A DNA stretch of 7,996 bases from an uncultured Lachnospiraceae bacterium (GCA_937920345.1 CALGVA010000025.1:1-7996), one strand, 5' to 3'. Shown: positions 1 through 6,327, counted from the first letter of the stretch. Translations and numbers: made by a program. Notes: generated from the sequence alone by a model not told the origin.

Positions 1-18
1 CACTTCATCGAAAAATTT

Positions 19-558
19 TCATTTTAGGTCTTGACTTTTAATAGTTAGACTTTCTGCAGCACTGGCAAGTCCATAATATCCCTCAACTACGCCCTGATCT
101 GCCACCGACTGGAAAAGTTCTTTACCCTTTTCCATATCCTGCTCTACGCCTTGCCCGTTATAATATAAGAATCCTAAAGAAATCTGCGCATAAGGGTTGT
201 CTCCGCTCTGTTCATAGTATACCTTTGCCTGCTCGTAATCCTTTTTCGGATATCCGTACCAGTCAGCCAAAACACCAAGATAAAAATTCGCCTCGGTATT
301 GCCAAGCTCCTGCGACTTTGTAAAATTCGTATGGGCATCCGCCAGATCAATCTGCGCTCCGTCCAATCCGTAAAGACTCCTGCGTCCCGCCTCGTAATAC
401 CCGTCAGCTTCCTCAATCTGTGTCTGCGCATCAGCTTCCGCAGTTTCTTCCGCCACTGTTGTTTCTTTCACTTCTGCTGTGTCTGCATTCCCACCGCAAG
501 CTGTCATTGCCATAGCAACGCATAGTGGTAGAATTGTCATTAGTGCCTTTTTCTTCAT
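19..558 (-). CDS. Sel1-repeat lipoprotein
   Basis: This encodes a predicted secreted lipoprotein of 179 residues. The N-terminus is a type II signal peptide: positively charged MKKK, a hydrophobic core, and a lipobox ending MTAC with the lipidated Cys at residue 21. An acidic, Thr/Ala/Glu-rich linker follows (about 24-50). The rest is alpha-helical TPR/Sel1-like repeat: one unit around 87-120, a clear one at 122-156 containing LGFLYYNGQGVEQD, and a half repeat at 157-167. Sel1 repeats usually mediate protein-protein contacts, so a scaffold role at the membrane is inferred; the partner is unknown. I chose the internal ATG at 558 because AGGAG (566-570) lies 7 nt upstream and the signal peptide starts there; an in-frame ATG at 597 would add 13 poor residues. 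The last repeat breaks off into an AT-rich tail (LTIKSQDLK), so the protein may be shortened. A consensus promoter lies about 110 bp upstream, divergent from the HTH gene. Confidence 0.85.
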   Translation of the reverse strand: MKKKALMTILPLCVAMAMTACGGNADTAEVKETTVAEETAEADAQTQIEEADGYYEAGRRSLYGLDGAQIDLADAHTNFTKSQELGNTEANFYLGVLADWYGYPKKDYEQAKVYYEQSGDNPYAQISLGFLYYNGQGVEQDMEKGKELFQSVADQGVVEGYYGLASAAESLTIKSQDLK

Positions 559-672
559 CTTCCCTCTCCTTTGGTTTGCATTTAGTTTGTAGACCAATAA
601 AACTTAATATACCACGCTACCCCCGTCAATATTTTCGGGTGTTTAGTCGCAGTCATCATGTTTCAATTCTTC

Positions 673-701
673 ATTATACTCAATATATTAAGCATGGTCA
701 A
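673..701 (-). promoter_or_regulatory. Sigma-A promoter of the Sel1 lipoprotein
   Basis: Read on the minus strand this is TTGACC (696-701), a 17-nt spacer, and a perfect TATAAT (673-678). Transcription would start near 666, leaving a leader of about 108 nt before the lipoprotein ATG. A second weaker candidate lies inside that leader: TTGACG followed by TGGTATATT, an extended -10 with too short a spacer for the -35. Confidence 0.75.
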
Positions 702-714
702 TATTTTAAGTATG
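681..714. repeat. 18-nt-period direct repeat, candidate operator
   Basis: Two copies of a 16-nt word, CAATATATTAAGCATG (681-696) and CAATATTTTAAGTATG (699-714), agree at 14 of 16 positions and start 18 nt apart. The first fills the spacer of the lipoprotein promoter and the second covers its -35 and upstream edge. The core TATATTAAG recurs in inverted orientation at 603-611 in the leader. The position, and a small HTH gene starting 25 bp away, suggest an operator; that is inference. Confidence 0.45.
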
Positions 715-738
715 CTATTGTTAAACGGGTGATGAAAA

Positions 739-942
739 TTGATTTCTTATGAACCGTTTTTTCAGACGTTACTAAAGAAAAATGTCACAGTATATTATTT
801 AATATACAAAGAGGGAATGTCCGCCAATACATTCCAGAGAATGAAAGAGGGAAAGGCTATCACAACAAGCACGATTGATACCCTTTGCTTTATCTTGGAT
901 TGTGAAGTGTCGGATATTATCAGATATGAGAAACCGAAATGA
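739..942 (+). CDS. Small Cro/C1-type HTH transcriptional regulator
   Basis: This is a 67-residue protein that is almost entirely one helix-turn-helix domain of the compact Cro/C1 type (YozG-like, HTH_26). Family hallmarks are the opening ISYEPFFQTL, the recognition region around residues 17-40 (TVYYLIYKEGMSANTFQRMK), a TSTIDTLCFILDCEVSDII segment, and a short charged tail. Such proteins bind DNA as small dimers and typically control themselves and a neighbour. The start is TTG at 739, which puts the family's conserved ISYEP directly after the initiator; GGTGA at 728-732 is a modest ribosome binding site. The ATG at 733 is out of frame and closes after six codons. The gene stands alone on the plus strand, divergent from the Sel1 lipoprotein, with direct repeats between them, so regulation of that lipoprotein is a reasonable inference. 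No membrane-protein partner of the kind often paired with YozG follows it. I see no strong plus-strand promoter; TGCTATTGT (713-721) is a possible extended -10. Confidence 0.85.
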   Translation: MISYEPFFQTLLKKNVTVYYLIYKEGMSANTFQRMKEGKAITTSTIDTLCFILDCEVSDIIRYEKPK

Positions 943-997
943 AATCCTAGATCAGTACGCTGATAGACGGCGGTCTGAATATCAATGAGATACCATT

Positions 998-1035
998 AAA
1001 AAATCGGGAAATCCCGTAAAGCGGCGGTTTCCCGA
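998..1035 (-). terminator. Intrinsic terminator of the tRNA operon
   Basis: On the minus strand TCGGGAAA (1028-1035) pairs perfectly with TTTCCCGA (1004-1011) across a 16-nt loop and is followed immediately by six T residues (998-1003). It lies 11 nt beyond the 3' end of tRNA-Gly. In the plus direction there is no T-run, so it is oriented for the tRNAs, not for the HTH gene. Confidence 0.85.
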
Positions 1036-1046
1036 CAAAAATAAAG

Positions 1047-1117
1047 AGCGGGTGATGGGAATCGAACCCACGTATCCAGCTTGGAAGGCTGGTGTTCTAC
1101 CATTGAACTACACCCGC
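1047..1117 (-). tRNA. tRNA-Gly (anticodon UCC)
   Basis: This is a 71-nt tRNA. The acceptor arms GCGGGTG and CACCCGC pair, the anticodon stem is CCAGC/GCTGG around loop CTTCCAA (1081-1087), and the T arm GTGGG-TTCGATT-CCCAT is canonical. The anticodon TCC (1083-1085 on the complementary strand) reads GGA/GGG glycine codons. The discriminator base is T and no CCA is encoded (CTT follows), so the CCA end must be added by nucleotidyltransferase. It is the second gene of a two-tRNA transcript, 49 nt after tRNA-Pro and just before an intrinsic terminator. Confidence 0.97.
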
Positions 1118-1166
1118 ATGTCTAGCTATATGATAATACATATTGCTTTCTTCATAATATGCTGCG

Positions 1167-1241
1167 TCGGGGTGACAGGATTCGAACCTGCGACCTCCTG
1201 GTCCCAAACCAGGCGCTCTAGCCAAGCTGAGCCACACCCCG
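1167..1241 (-). tRNA. tRNA-Pro (anticodon UGG)
   Basis: This is a 75-nt tRNA with acceptor stem CGGGGTG/CACCCCG, D arm GCTC/GAGC, anticodon stem CCTGG/CCAGG around TTTGGGA (1202-1208), a 5-nt variable loop and T arm GCAGG-TTCGAAT-CCTGT. The anticodon TGG decodes proline CCN codons. The discriminator is A and no CCA is encoded. It is the first gene of the tRNA transcript, about 35 nt from the predicted transcription start. Confidence 0.97.
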
Positions 1242-1282
1242 AAAAAGGAACCTGTGAGCATCCTATCTGCAACGCAAGATAA

Positions 1283-1311
1283 ATTATATTATATGCATTG
1301 TCCTCTGTCAA
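1283..1311 (-). promoter_or_regulatory. Perfect-consensus promoter of the tRNA operon
   Basis: On the minus strand the sequence is TTGACA (1306-1311), a 17-nt spacer, and TATAAT (1283-1288), all matching the sigma-A consensus. Transcription should start near 1276, about 35 nt before tRNA-Pro. The promoter sits immediately after the end of the yfcE gene, where only a weak AAAGT/ACTTT hairpin is visible, so some read-through from the upstream operon into the tRNAs is possible. Confidence 0.9.
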
Positions 1312-1354
1312 CTAATTTTTCTAATTTTATATATTTTATCCAAAGTTGTCACTT

Positions 1355-1834
1355 TTACAGATAATTAATCGTGTAATGTGCCTCTCCGGCCCCGTCAATT
1401 TCCATAATAATATAACTCGGCTTCCTGTTGTCCTGTCTGGGATAGCTGATGCTGCCGGGATTAATCAGCGTAAGACCGCTTCCGATATCGACTACCGGCT
1501 TATGCGTATGCCCGCACATCACAATATCCACTTCCCTTGCTTTTGCTTCCTGCTTAATCACGTCACTGTTCATGGCTATGTAATAATTATGCCCGTGTGT
1601 CAGCCACACCTTATACTGCCCGATCATAAACTCTTTTTCTCTCGGAAGTTCCGAAAAGAAATCGTTATTGCCCTGCACCATCTCCACGGGGCATCCTGCC
1701 GCCTGTGAAATCACAAGTTCGCTCCCCTCCACATCTCCGCAATGCACTACCATATCAAGAGGACCTGTTTTCTCCACCACTTTCAGATAATTTGCATTAT
1801 ACCGGTGCGTATCACTCACTATCAGTATTTTCAT
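1355..1834 (-). CDS. yfcE: YfcE/MJ0936-type metallophosphoesterase
   Basis: This is a 159-residue cytoplasmic phosphodiesterase of the small calcineurin-like family. All metal-binding motifs are present in order: SDTH (Asp8, His10), HCGD (Asp34), QGNND (Asn56), LTHGH (His80, His82) and CGHTH (His109, His111). Family members bind two divalent metals, usually Mn2+, and hydrolyse model phosphodiesters; the natural substrate is not established. The length fits the family. I chose the ATG at 1834, which begins MKILIVSDTH as in homologues and follows GAGGAG by four bases; the ATG at 1846 would add four residues and has a poorer site. It lies 37 bp after rdgB, the same order as B. subtilis ysnA-ysnB, so co-transcription is likely. 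It is the last protein gene of the run, with the tRNA promoter just beyond it. Confidence 0.93.
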   Translation of the reverse strand: MKILIVSDTHRYNANYLKVVEKTGPLDMVVHCGDVEGSELVISQAAGCPVEMVQGNNDFFSELPREKEFMIGQYKVWLTHGHNYYIAMNSDVIKQEAKAREVDIVMCGHTHKPVVDIGSGLTLINPGSISYPRQDNRKPSYIIMEIDGAGEAHYTINYL

Positions 1835-1871
1835 AGAACTCCTCATCCTTGCCCGTTATTTTACGCGACAG

Positions 1872-2495
1872 TTATATCTTCTGATCCAGCTTAAGCTTCA
1901 TCGCCTCCAACGCCCTGCCCCTGTGGCTGATCCGGTTCTTCTCCTCCTCCGGCAGTTCTGCCGTGGTACAGCCAAGTTCAGGCACATAGAAGATCGGGTC
2001 ATAGCCGAATCCGTTGCTTCCTTTTGCCTGATCATCGATCCTGCCTTCTATCGTGCCGAGCGTGGTCAGTACTTCTCCGTCCGGCATGACTGCCGCTATC
2101 GCGCACACAAACCGCGCGCTGCGCCGTTCCTGTTCCACCCCCGCAAGCCGCTCCAGCAGGTTCTGATTCTTCACACTGTAAGGCGTATCTTCGCCCAGAT
2201 ATCTGGCGGAATAGATGCCCGGTTCCTTATGCAGATAATCGATCTCCAGACCGGAATCATCCGCCAGCACAATCGCCTCTTTATACTTACCGCCGGCATG
2301 CCGGACCAGCAGATCCGCCACCGCCTTCGCTTTTATAACCGCATTCTCCTCGAAACTTGTACCGTCCTCCACGATATCCGTCTCGAGCCCCGCTTCTTTC
2401 ATAGATAGAATATCCGCTTCAATGTCCTTAAGGATATCCCTGATTTCCCGCATCTTGCCCTCGTTGCCCGTGGCAAATATGATCTGTCGTCTCAT
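1872..2495 (-). CDS. rdgB: XTP/dITP pyrophosphatase, RdgB/HAM1 family
   Basis: This is a 207-residue cytoplasmic enzyme that hydrolyses non-canonical purine nucleotides (dITP, XTP, ITP) to the monophosphate and pyrophosphate, keeping them out of DNA and RNA. Visible signatures are the N-terminal FATGNEGK nucleotide-binding segment (residues 7-14), FEENAVIKAKA (48-58), the ADDSGLEID catalytic region (Asp79/Asp80), PGIYSARY (92-99), GSNGFGYDPIF (159-169) and SHRGRAL (190-196). Length is normal. The ATG at 2495 is preferred because GGAGG (2502-2506) lies six bases upstream and homologues start with a short strand leading to TGN; the reading frame extends to an ATG at 2573, but those 26 residues look non-coding and overlap a structured RNA region. 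It follows the dead amidase after a 139-bp gap and precedes yfcE. Confidence 0.95.
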   Translation of the reverse strand: MRRQIIFATGNEGKMREIRDILKDIEADILSMKEAGLETDIVEDGTSFEENAVIKAKAVADLLVRHAGGKYKEAIVLADDSGLEIDYLHKEPGIYSARYLGEDTPYSVKNQNLLERLAGVEQERRSARFVCAIAAVMPDGEVLTTLGTIEGRIDDQAKGSNGFGYDPIFYVPELGCTTAELPEEEKNRISHRGRALEAMKLKLDQKI

Positions 2496-2544
2496 TCCCA
2501 ACCTCCGCGATTCCACTTCACAAAATCTGGCACTCATCATCCAT

Positions 2545-2588
2545 GTCAGAGCAGTTGACTGCGTTCCGGGCACATCCCCGGCTCTGAC
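2545..2588 (-). other. Potential three-way-junction RNA between amidase-like gene and rdgB
   Basis: Within the 139-bp gap, 2545-2552 (GTCAGAGC) and 2581-2588 (GCTCTGAC) are perfect complements. Between them sit two further hairpins: GCAG-TTGA-CTGC (2551-2562) and CCGGG-CACATC-CCCGG (2566-2581). Together they can fold into a compact three-way junction on either strand; the innermost outer-stem pairs compete with the inner hairpins. No T-run follows on the minus strand, so it is not a simple terminator. A processing, stability or attenuation role is inference. Confidence 0.4.
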
Positions 2589-2634
2589 TCACATTGTCGA
2601 TCAAATCATCCGTACATCAGCATGATTTATCAAT

Positions 2635-3708
2635 CTAATCTCCGTACGCTTTCAGGATCGTCTGATAGATTCCCTCCGCGATACGCTGGATATAGTCCTC
2701 CCGCTGCAGCAGTATAAACTCCTGTCCGTTCGTCAGATATCCCACCTTAACCGCAGCCGCAGGCACAGTCGCATTGCTGATCACCGCATCTGCTTCACCG
2801 GCCTCCAGAAGTCCGCCTGCCTTACCGCTGACCGCGGTGACAACCTCCCGTTCCAGCAGATCCGCCAGCTCCACGCTGCCAAATCCGGGAATGAAAAATC
2901 TGCTGTTATAGACCGTTTCCGTGCCGTACAGTTTCGTATTCTGGTCTCCGCTCACCTCTATGCGGATCAGCATATCCGCCTTCGTCGCAGCGGCCAGTTC
3001 CACACGCTTGGCTGCCGTCGGATTACTGTCATCCATCCTTGTATAGTATACCTTGATATCCGTATTGTCCAGTTTGGCTTTCAATGCCCTGGCAATCTCC
3101 AGCGTAATATCCTTCGCTTTAATATTATTTGCCGTGACGCCCGTATCCTGCTGTCCGTATGCCGGATCAATAACAATGATCCTGTCGAAAACCTCCTTCG
3201 GCGTCATGAAATCCACATAGAGCGCGCTATCCTCAAAAATACTGTGATATTCAAACACGTCCGTCAGCGCAAACCGCAGGCAGATTCTGTCTTTTTCCAC
3301 ATCAATATGTCCTTCCAGCACATTGTCACAGTTGCCGTATACACCGTTAGACGCATAGAATTCCTCATAGCCCGCAAGTTCCTTCGGTGTAATACTGACC
3401 CACAATTCCTTGTCCATATAGTGATTCTCGATCGTCACCTCTTCCGCCTTTACACCTTCCGGCAGCGGAATACAGAAATAATTCGTATTTTGACTTTTAC
3501 GGTCAATCTTTATATGATTTTTATCTTCCACAACAGTATCTTCCACACTGCCCGTATTTTCCTGTACAACCTCATCCTGTGCCACGTCTGCCACTACAAT
3601 GATTTTATTCGCGGAATAATACAGTATGGCGCTCATCGCCACCGAAACGAACACGAGACAGCATGCCGCCATCCTTTTCATTAAATTATCCTGTCTTTCC
3701 TGCTGCAT
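2635..3708 (-). CDS. Membrane-anchored Amidase_3-fold protein, catalytically degenerate
   Basis: This 357-residue protein has an N-terminal hydrophobic segment (about 14-33), an acidic linker (40-70), an extracytoplasmic beta-rich region (75-170) that could correspond to an AMIN-like domain, and a C-terminal domain (177-355) with the fold of N-acetylmuramoyl-L-alanine amidases. Recognisable motifs are VIDPAYGQQDTG, KAKDITLEIA, YTRMDD, LAAATKADMLI, and VKVGYLTN near the end. Active family members have a His in DPGHGG, a Glu in the EKD motif, a His in SIHAN and a catalytic Glu in VEVGF. Here these are Tyr184, Ala198, Glu251 and Lys321, so zinc binding and hydrolysis are very unlikely. The reading frame is intact, which argues for a retained non-enzymatic role such as peptidoglycan binding or regulating a real amidase. 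The start at 3708 lies 3 bp after the methyltransferase stop; an alternative ATG at 3681 with AGGA before it is possible. Confidence 0.87.
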   Translation of the reverse strand: MQQERQDNLMKRMAACCLVFVSVAMSAILYYSANKIIVVADVAQDEVVQENTGSVEDTVVEDKNHIKIDRKSQNTNYFCIPLPEGVKAEEVTIENHYMDKELWVSITPKELAGYEEFYASNGVYGNCDNVLEGHIDVEKDRICLRFALTDVFEYHSIFEDSALYVDFMTPKEVFDRIIVIDPAYGQQDTGVTANNIKAKDITLEIARALKAKLDNTDIKVYYTRMDDSNPTAAKRVELAAATKADMLIRIEVSGDQNTKLYGTETVYNSRFFIPGFGSVELADLLEREVVTAVSGKAGGLLEAGEADAVISNATVPAAAVKVGYLTNGQEFILLQREDYIQRIAEGIYQTILKAYGD

Positions 3709-3711
3709 AAT

Positions 3712-4860
3712 TTATCTTCTGCTCCCACTTGGCCTAGGTCCCATATACTGATAGAAGTAGGTCTTCATCATGCCGTTGTATATCTTCCTGTTCTTGTCAG
3801 CCTTCCTGCCGATCGCCTGTTCCGCCTCGGCATAGGAAGTAATCAGGTACATCGACCAGCTGTCCAGCTGCCTGTATCTCTCACCGATTACGCGGTAGAG
3901 TCCCGGCAGATTCTTCTTATCTTCTATTCTTTCCCCATAAGGCGGATTCGTGATCACAAAACCGTATTTCTTCGGATGACTCAGCTGCCCCACATCTCTT
4001 CGCTGAAAATGAATCAGTTTCTCTACGCCGGCCAGCTTCGCATTCGCCCGCGCAATCGAAACCATCTCTTCATCTATATCATAGCCCTGTATATCCGTCT
4101 CCACGTCCATATCAATCAGCGCCTCCGCCTCATCCACGGTCCGGTACCATTCCTTCCGGTCTACGATATGTGTCCAGGCTTCCGCCGTGAAATTACGATT
4201 CATCCCCGGCGCAATATGCGCTGCCATCATTGCCGCTTCAATCGGTATCGTACCGCTGCCGCAGAACGGATCAACCAGAATGCGGTCCCCTTTCCACGGT
4301 GTCAGCATAATAAGCGCCGCTGCCAGATTCTCGGCGATCGGCGCCTTAGCCGTAAGCTTTCTGTAGCCGCGCTTATGAAGCGACTCTCCGGTGGTATCCA
4401 GACCCACTGTCACCTCATCCTTCATCAGAAAAACGCGCACGGGATAGGCATCCCCGCTCTCCGAAAACCAATCGGCCGGATAAGCTTTCTTCATGCTCTC
4501 CACCATGGCTTTCTTCATAATCGACTGGATATCGGACGGACTGAAAAGTTTGCTCTTCACACTCGCCGCCTTCGTTACCCAGAATTTACCGTTCTTCGGT
4601 ATGTAATCCGCCCACGGCAGAGCCTTCGTTCCTTGAAATAACTCCTCAAAAGTCTCTGCGCGGAAGCTGCCCACCTTAATCAGCACACGCTCCGCGCTCC
4701 GCAGGAAAATATTGGCGCGGCAAATCGCCCGCGCGTCTCCCGCAAAGGTGATGCGCCCGTCCTCCACAGACACGATCTCATACCCCAGATCTGTAATCTC
4801 TCTTTTTAAAACCGCCTCCAGACCGAAATGGCAAGGCGCAATATATTCTAATCTCTCCAT
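3712..4860 (-). CDS. ypsC: THUMP-domain class I SAM-dependent RNA methyltransferase (YpsC/RlmL-like)
   Basis: This 382-residue cytoplasmic enzyme has an N-terminal ferredoxin-like/THUMP RNA-binding part (about 1-160) and a Rossmann methyltransferase domain (165-375). SAM-binding motif I is VDPFCGSGTIPIEAA (196-210), the acidic motif is GYDID (259-263), and the catalytic motif IV is TNPPYGER (304-311), typical of N2-guanine and N6-adenine methylation. The family includes B. subtilis YpsC and the N-terminal half of E. coli RlmL, which makes m2G in 23S rRNA; the exact target here is inferred. The protein lacks the second, RlmK-like methyltransferase half of E. coli RlmL, which is normal for Firmicutes. 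AGGAG lies six bases before the ATG and overlaps the preceding gene's TAG stop, so translational coupling to the upstream lipoprotein is likely. The next gene starts 3 bp after its stop. Confidence 0.93.
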   Translation of the reverse strand: MERLEYIAPCHFGLEAVLKREITDLGYEIVSVEDGRITFAGDARAICRANIFLRSAERVLIKVGSFRAETFEELFQGTKALPWADYIPKNGKFWVTKAASVKSKLFSPSDIQSIMKKAMVESMKKAYPADWFSESGDAYPVRVFLMKDEVTVGLDTTGESLHKRGYRKLTAKAPIAENLAAALIMLTPWKGDRILVDPFCGSGTIPIEAAMMAAHIAPGMNRNFTAEAWTHIVDRKEWYRTVDEAEALIDMDVETDIQGYDIDEEMVSIARANAKLAGVEKLIHFQRRDVGQLSHPKKYGFVITNPPYGERIEDKKNLPGLYRVIGERYRQLDSWSMYLITSYAEAEQAIGRKADKNRKIYNGMMKTYFYQYMGPRPSGSRR

Positions 4861-4863
4861 ATC

Positions 4864-5787
4864 CTACTCCTGCCTCTGCATGGAGTACAGTGCGAAAGTC
4901 GTCGGATTTAACATCTGATAAGTTCCGTCCGGCTGAATCTTCGTAGAGACAACATAATCATACTTCACCGCAGACATTTCCTGCTCCTGACCGTCCACAT
5001 AGAGTCCTTCCGGAAAAAGCACAAAATAGACGCCCTCACCCTCTTTAAAGCCGACAGCCTCGTTCGTCACATCACCGCGGTAAGCTCCCTTATGCATATT
5101 TTTCTCATCTTTGCTGCTGTCCATATACCAGTTATATGCACCATCTTCGCTCATGACAAGATAACCCTGCTCTCCGAGATCCCATTCCCCCACCAGAAAC
5201 TCCTTCGCCTTCGCTTCCGCCTCATCATTATCCGGCACGCTCATCACCGCCGAATTCATTACTTTGAGTGCTTCACTCTTATTCGCTTCGTAAGCTTTCT
5301 CTTCTGCGATATAAGACATCGTATACGCATAGTAATTTTTACCATAAAAACGCTGTAATGCTACCGTTGACACACCGTTTTCTTCATATCTGTATACCCA
5401 CTCATACCAGTCTTCACCCTGAACGGAAATCAGCGTGGGCTCCTCCACCTCCTCATACTTCGCATAGGAAGCGCAAATCTGTTCGGAAATCCTGATCATC
5501 TCAAGCGGATGCTGATAAAAAGATTCCTTAGAACAGGTAATCCCAAGCAGAGAACCGTCCTTTGCCGTAAAGGCAAGTCCGGAATCACCGCCCTGCGTGT
5601 CATCATAAGTCCAGATCGTCTCGTCATACAGAAGCGCCAAGGCTCCCAATCCTGCCTGCTTTAAATCTTTCGCAGAAACATCGGCATACTCTGCTGTCTG
5701 ATCTGCCTTTGTACTATCCGCTTTTCCGCAGCCGGCAAGCATGATAAGCACCGCCATGCATACGGTCAATCTTAATGTTCTTTTCAT
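4864..5787 (-). CDS. Putative lipoprotein of unknown function
   Basis: This encodes a 307-residue exported lipoprotein. The signal peptide MKRTLRLTVCMAVLIMLAGC ends in the lipobox LAGC, with Cys20 as the lipid site, followed by a short polar linker. The middle (about 45-180) has a W-T-Y-D-D-T opening and alternating strands and helices that I cannot assign to a family. The C-terminal part (about 195-305) begins FLVGEWDLGEQGYLVMSEDG, a pattern of short beta strands like lipocalin-type DUF domains in clostridial lipoproteins. The ATG at 5787 is favoured by a strong GGAGG five bases upstream and the signal peptide; an in-frame ATG at 5805 would add six residues. Its stop is 3 bp before the methyltransferase ATG, so it heads the operon and is translationally coupled to that gene. 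A promoter lies about 105 bp upstream. No function should be assumed. Confidence 0.87.
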   Translation of the reverse strand: MKRTLRLTVCMAVLIMLAGCGKADSTKADQTAEYADVSAKDLKQAGLGALALLYDETIWTYDDTQGGDSGLAFTAKDGSLLGITCSKESFYQHPLEMIRISEQICASYAKYEEVEEPTLISVQGEDWYEWVYRYEENGVSTVALQRFYGKNYYAYTMSYIAEEKAYEANKSEALKVMNSAVMSVPDNDEAEAKAKEFLVGEWDLGEQGYLVMSEDGAYNWYMDSSKDEKNMHKGAYRGDVTNEAVGFKEGEGVYFVLFPEGLYVDGQEQEMSAVKYDYVVSTKIQPDGTYQMLNPTTFALYSMQRQE

Positions 5788-5898
5788 AATCTCCTCCATC
5801 GCCATTCACACGGTTTCTTTTTGCACCACTCCAGGCCATATCCGTGTAAACTGCAGCAATCACTAAACAATAAACCTTAAGCTTTCTTCACCATAGAC

Positions 5899-5927
5899 AT
5901 TGTATACTAAACTTCCTGAAATAACAA
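5899..5927 (-). promoter_or_regulatory. Promoter of the lipoprotein-methyltransferase operon
   Basis: On the minus strand TTGTTA (5922-5927), a 17-nt spacer and TACAAT (5899-5904) resemble sigma-A elements (4/6 and 5/6 matches). The start would be near 5892, giving a leader of about 105 nt. The leader can form a long-range stem between ACACGG (5808-5813) and CCGTGT (5842-5847) just upstream of the ribosome binding site; any effect on translation is speculative. Confidence 0.6.
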
Positions 5928-5971
5928 TGTTCTGCGCCATGTTTTACATTTTTTTCACAAAATATGCACAA

Positions 5972-6004
5972 CAAAACGGTATGGCCGCTGACCATACCGT
6001 TTTG
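5972..6004 (-). terminator. Perfect 13-bp hairpin, likely terminator of the Asn-rich gene
   Basis: Positions 5972-5984 and 5992-6004 form a perfect 13-bp inverted repeat around a 7-nt loop. It lies 28 bp downstream of the Asn/Gln-rich gene's stop. On the minus strand the arm ends in TTTT followed by GTTGTG, a short U-tract. The plus direction ends similarly, so it could work both ways, but no plus-strand gene leads into it. Confidence 0.65.
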
Positions 6005-6032
6005 AGTACCATAAACACTTGTTGACTGATTA

Positions 6033-6191
6033 TTAGAAGTTGTTTTTCTGGTTGTCCTGTGCGTTGCTGCCGGAACTGTTCTTAGAATTGTTCTTCTGAT
6101 TGTTGTTCTGGCTGTTCTGGCTGGTAGAGTTGTTTGCCTTGTCCTGCTGCTTGTCATTCTGTGCATTCTGGTTATAATCATTCTTAGACAT
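6033..6191 (-). CDS. 52-residue Asn/Gln/Ser-rich protein of unknown function
   Basis: The product is a very hydrophilic 52-residue protein beginning MSKNDYNQNAQND and ending NAQDNQKNNF. By my count 17 residues are Asn, 9 Gln and 8 Ser, with scattered Lys and Asp and almost no hydrophobic residues, so it should be disordered and soluble. The ATG at 6191 is chosen because a perfect AGGAGG lies eight bases upstream; the frame is open to 6359 but the upstream part has no such site. A strong hairpin terminator follows the stop. Small Asn/Gln-rich proteins of spore-formers include some small acid-soluble spore proteins, and a sigma-G-like promoter lies upstream, but I cannot match this protein to a known SASP family. 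The strong ribosome binding site and terminator argue that it is a real gene. Low-complexity composition limits homology searching. Confidence 0.7.
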   Translation of the reverse strand: MSKNDYNQNAQNDKQQDKANNSTSQNSQNNNQKNNSKNSSGSNAQDNQKNNF

Positions 6192-6327
6192 CTCAAATAC
6201 CTCCTGATTGATTTTATAGTCAACGACATTGGAAATTTCGATTTCAGTCCTGTAAAAGCTCCCGCATATGGCTTTGACATGAACCGGAAGCAGAAATTTG
6301 TTATGGCGTTTACTATAGTTACAGAAA

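Noticed and set aside
525..752. Plus-strand frame running through the divergent promoter region
   Set aside because: It overlaps the lipoprotein's signal peptide antisense and the promoter, and lacks a ribosome binding site.
939..1019. ATGA-overlapping frame after the HTH gene (MKS, stop, then 22 gene-like codons)
   Set aside because: A stop after three codons and the tRNA terminator inside it make a coupled second gene unlikely; the run is short enough for chance.
1047..1241. tRNA genes as a phage or island attachment site
   Set aside because: No second copy of either tRNA 3' end, no integrase and no insertion-sequence inverted repeats are visible in the window.
3976..4641. Long open frame of 221 codons on the plus strand
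   Set aside because: It is the antisense shadow of the well-supported methyltransferase gene; the composition is His/Arg/Leu-rich and shows no family signature.
6225..6265. Small GAAAT/ATTTC hairpin with a TTCG-like loop in the Asn-rich gene leader
   Set aside because: The stem has only five A/T-rich pairs, and the stable UUCG loop would form only on the non-transcribed orientation.
5888..6280. Minus-strand frame rich in Arg and Thr overlapping the Asn/Gln-rich gene
   Set aside because: It is the alternative frame of the low-complexity AAC/CAG/AGC codons; the Asn/Gln frame has the AGGAGG site and terminator.
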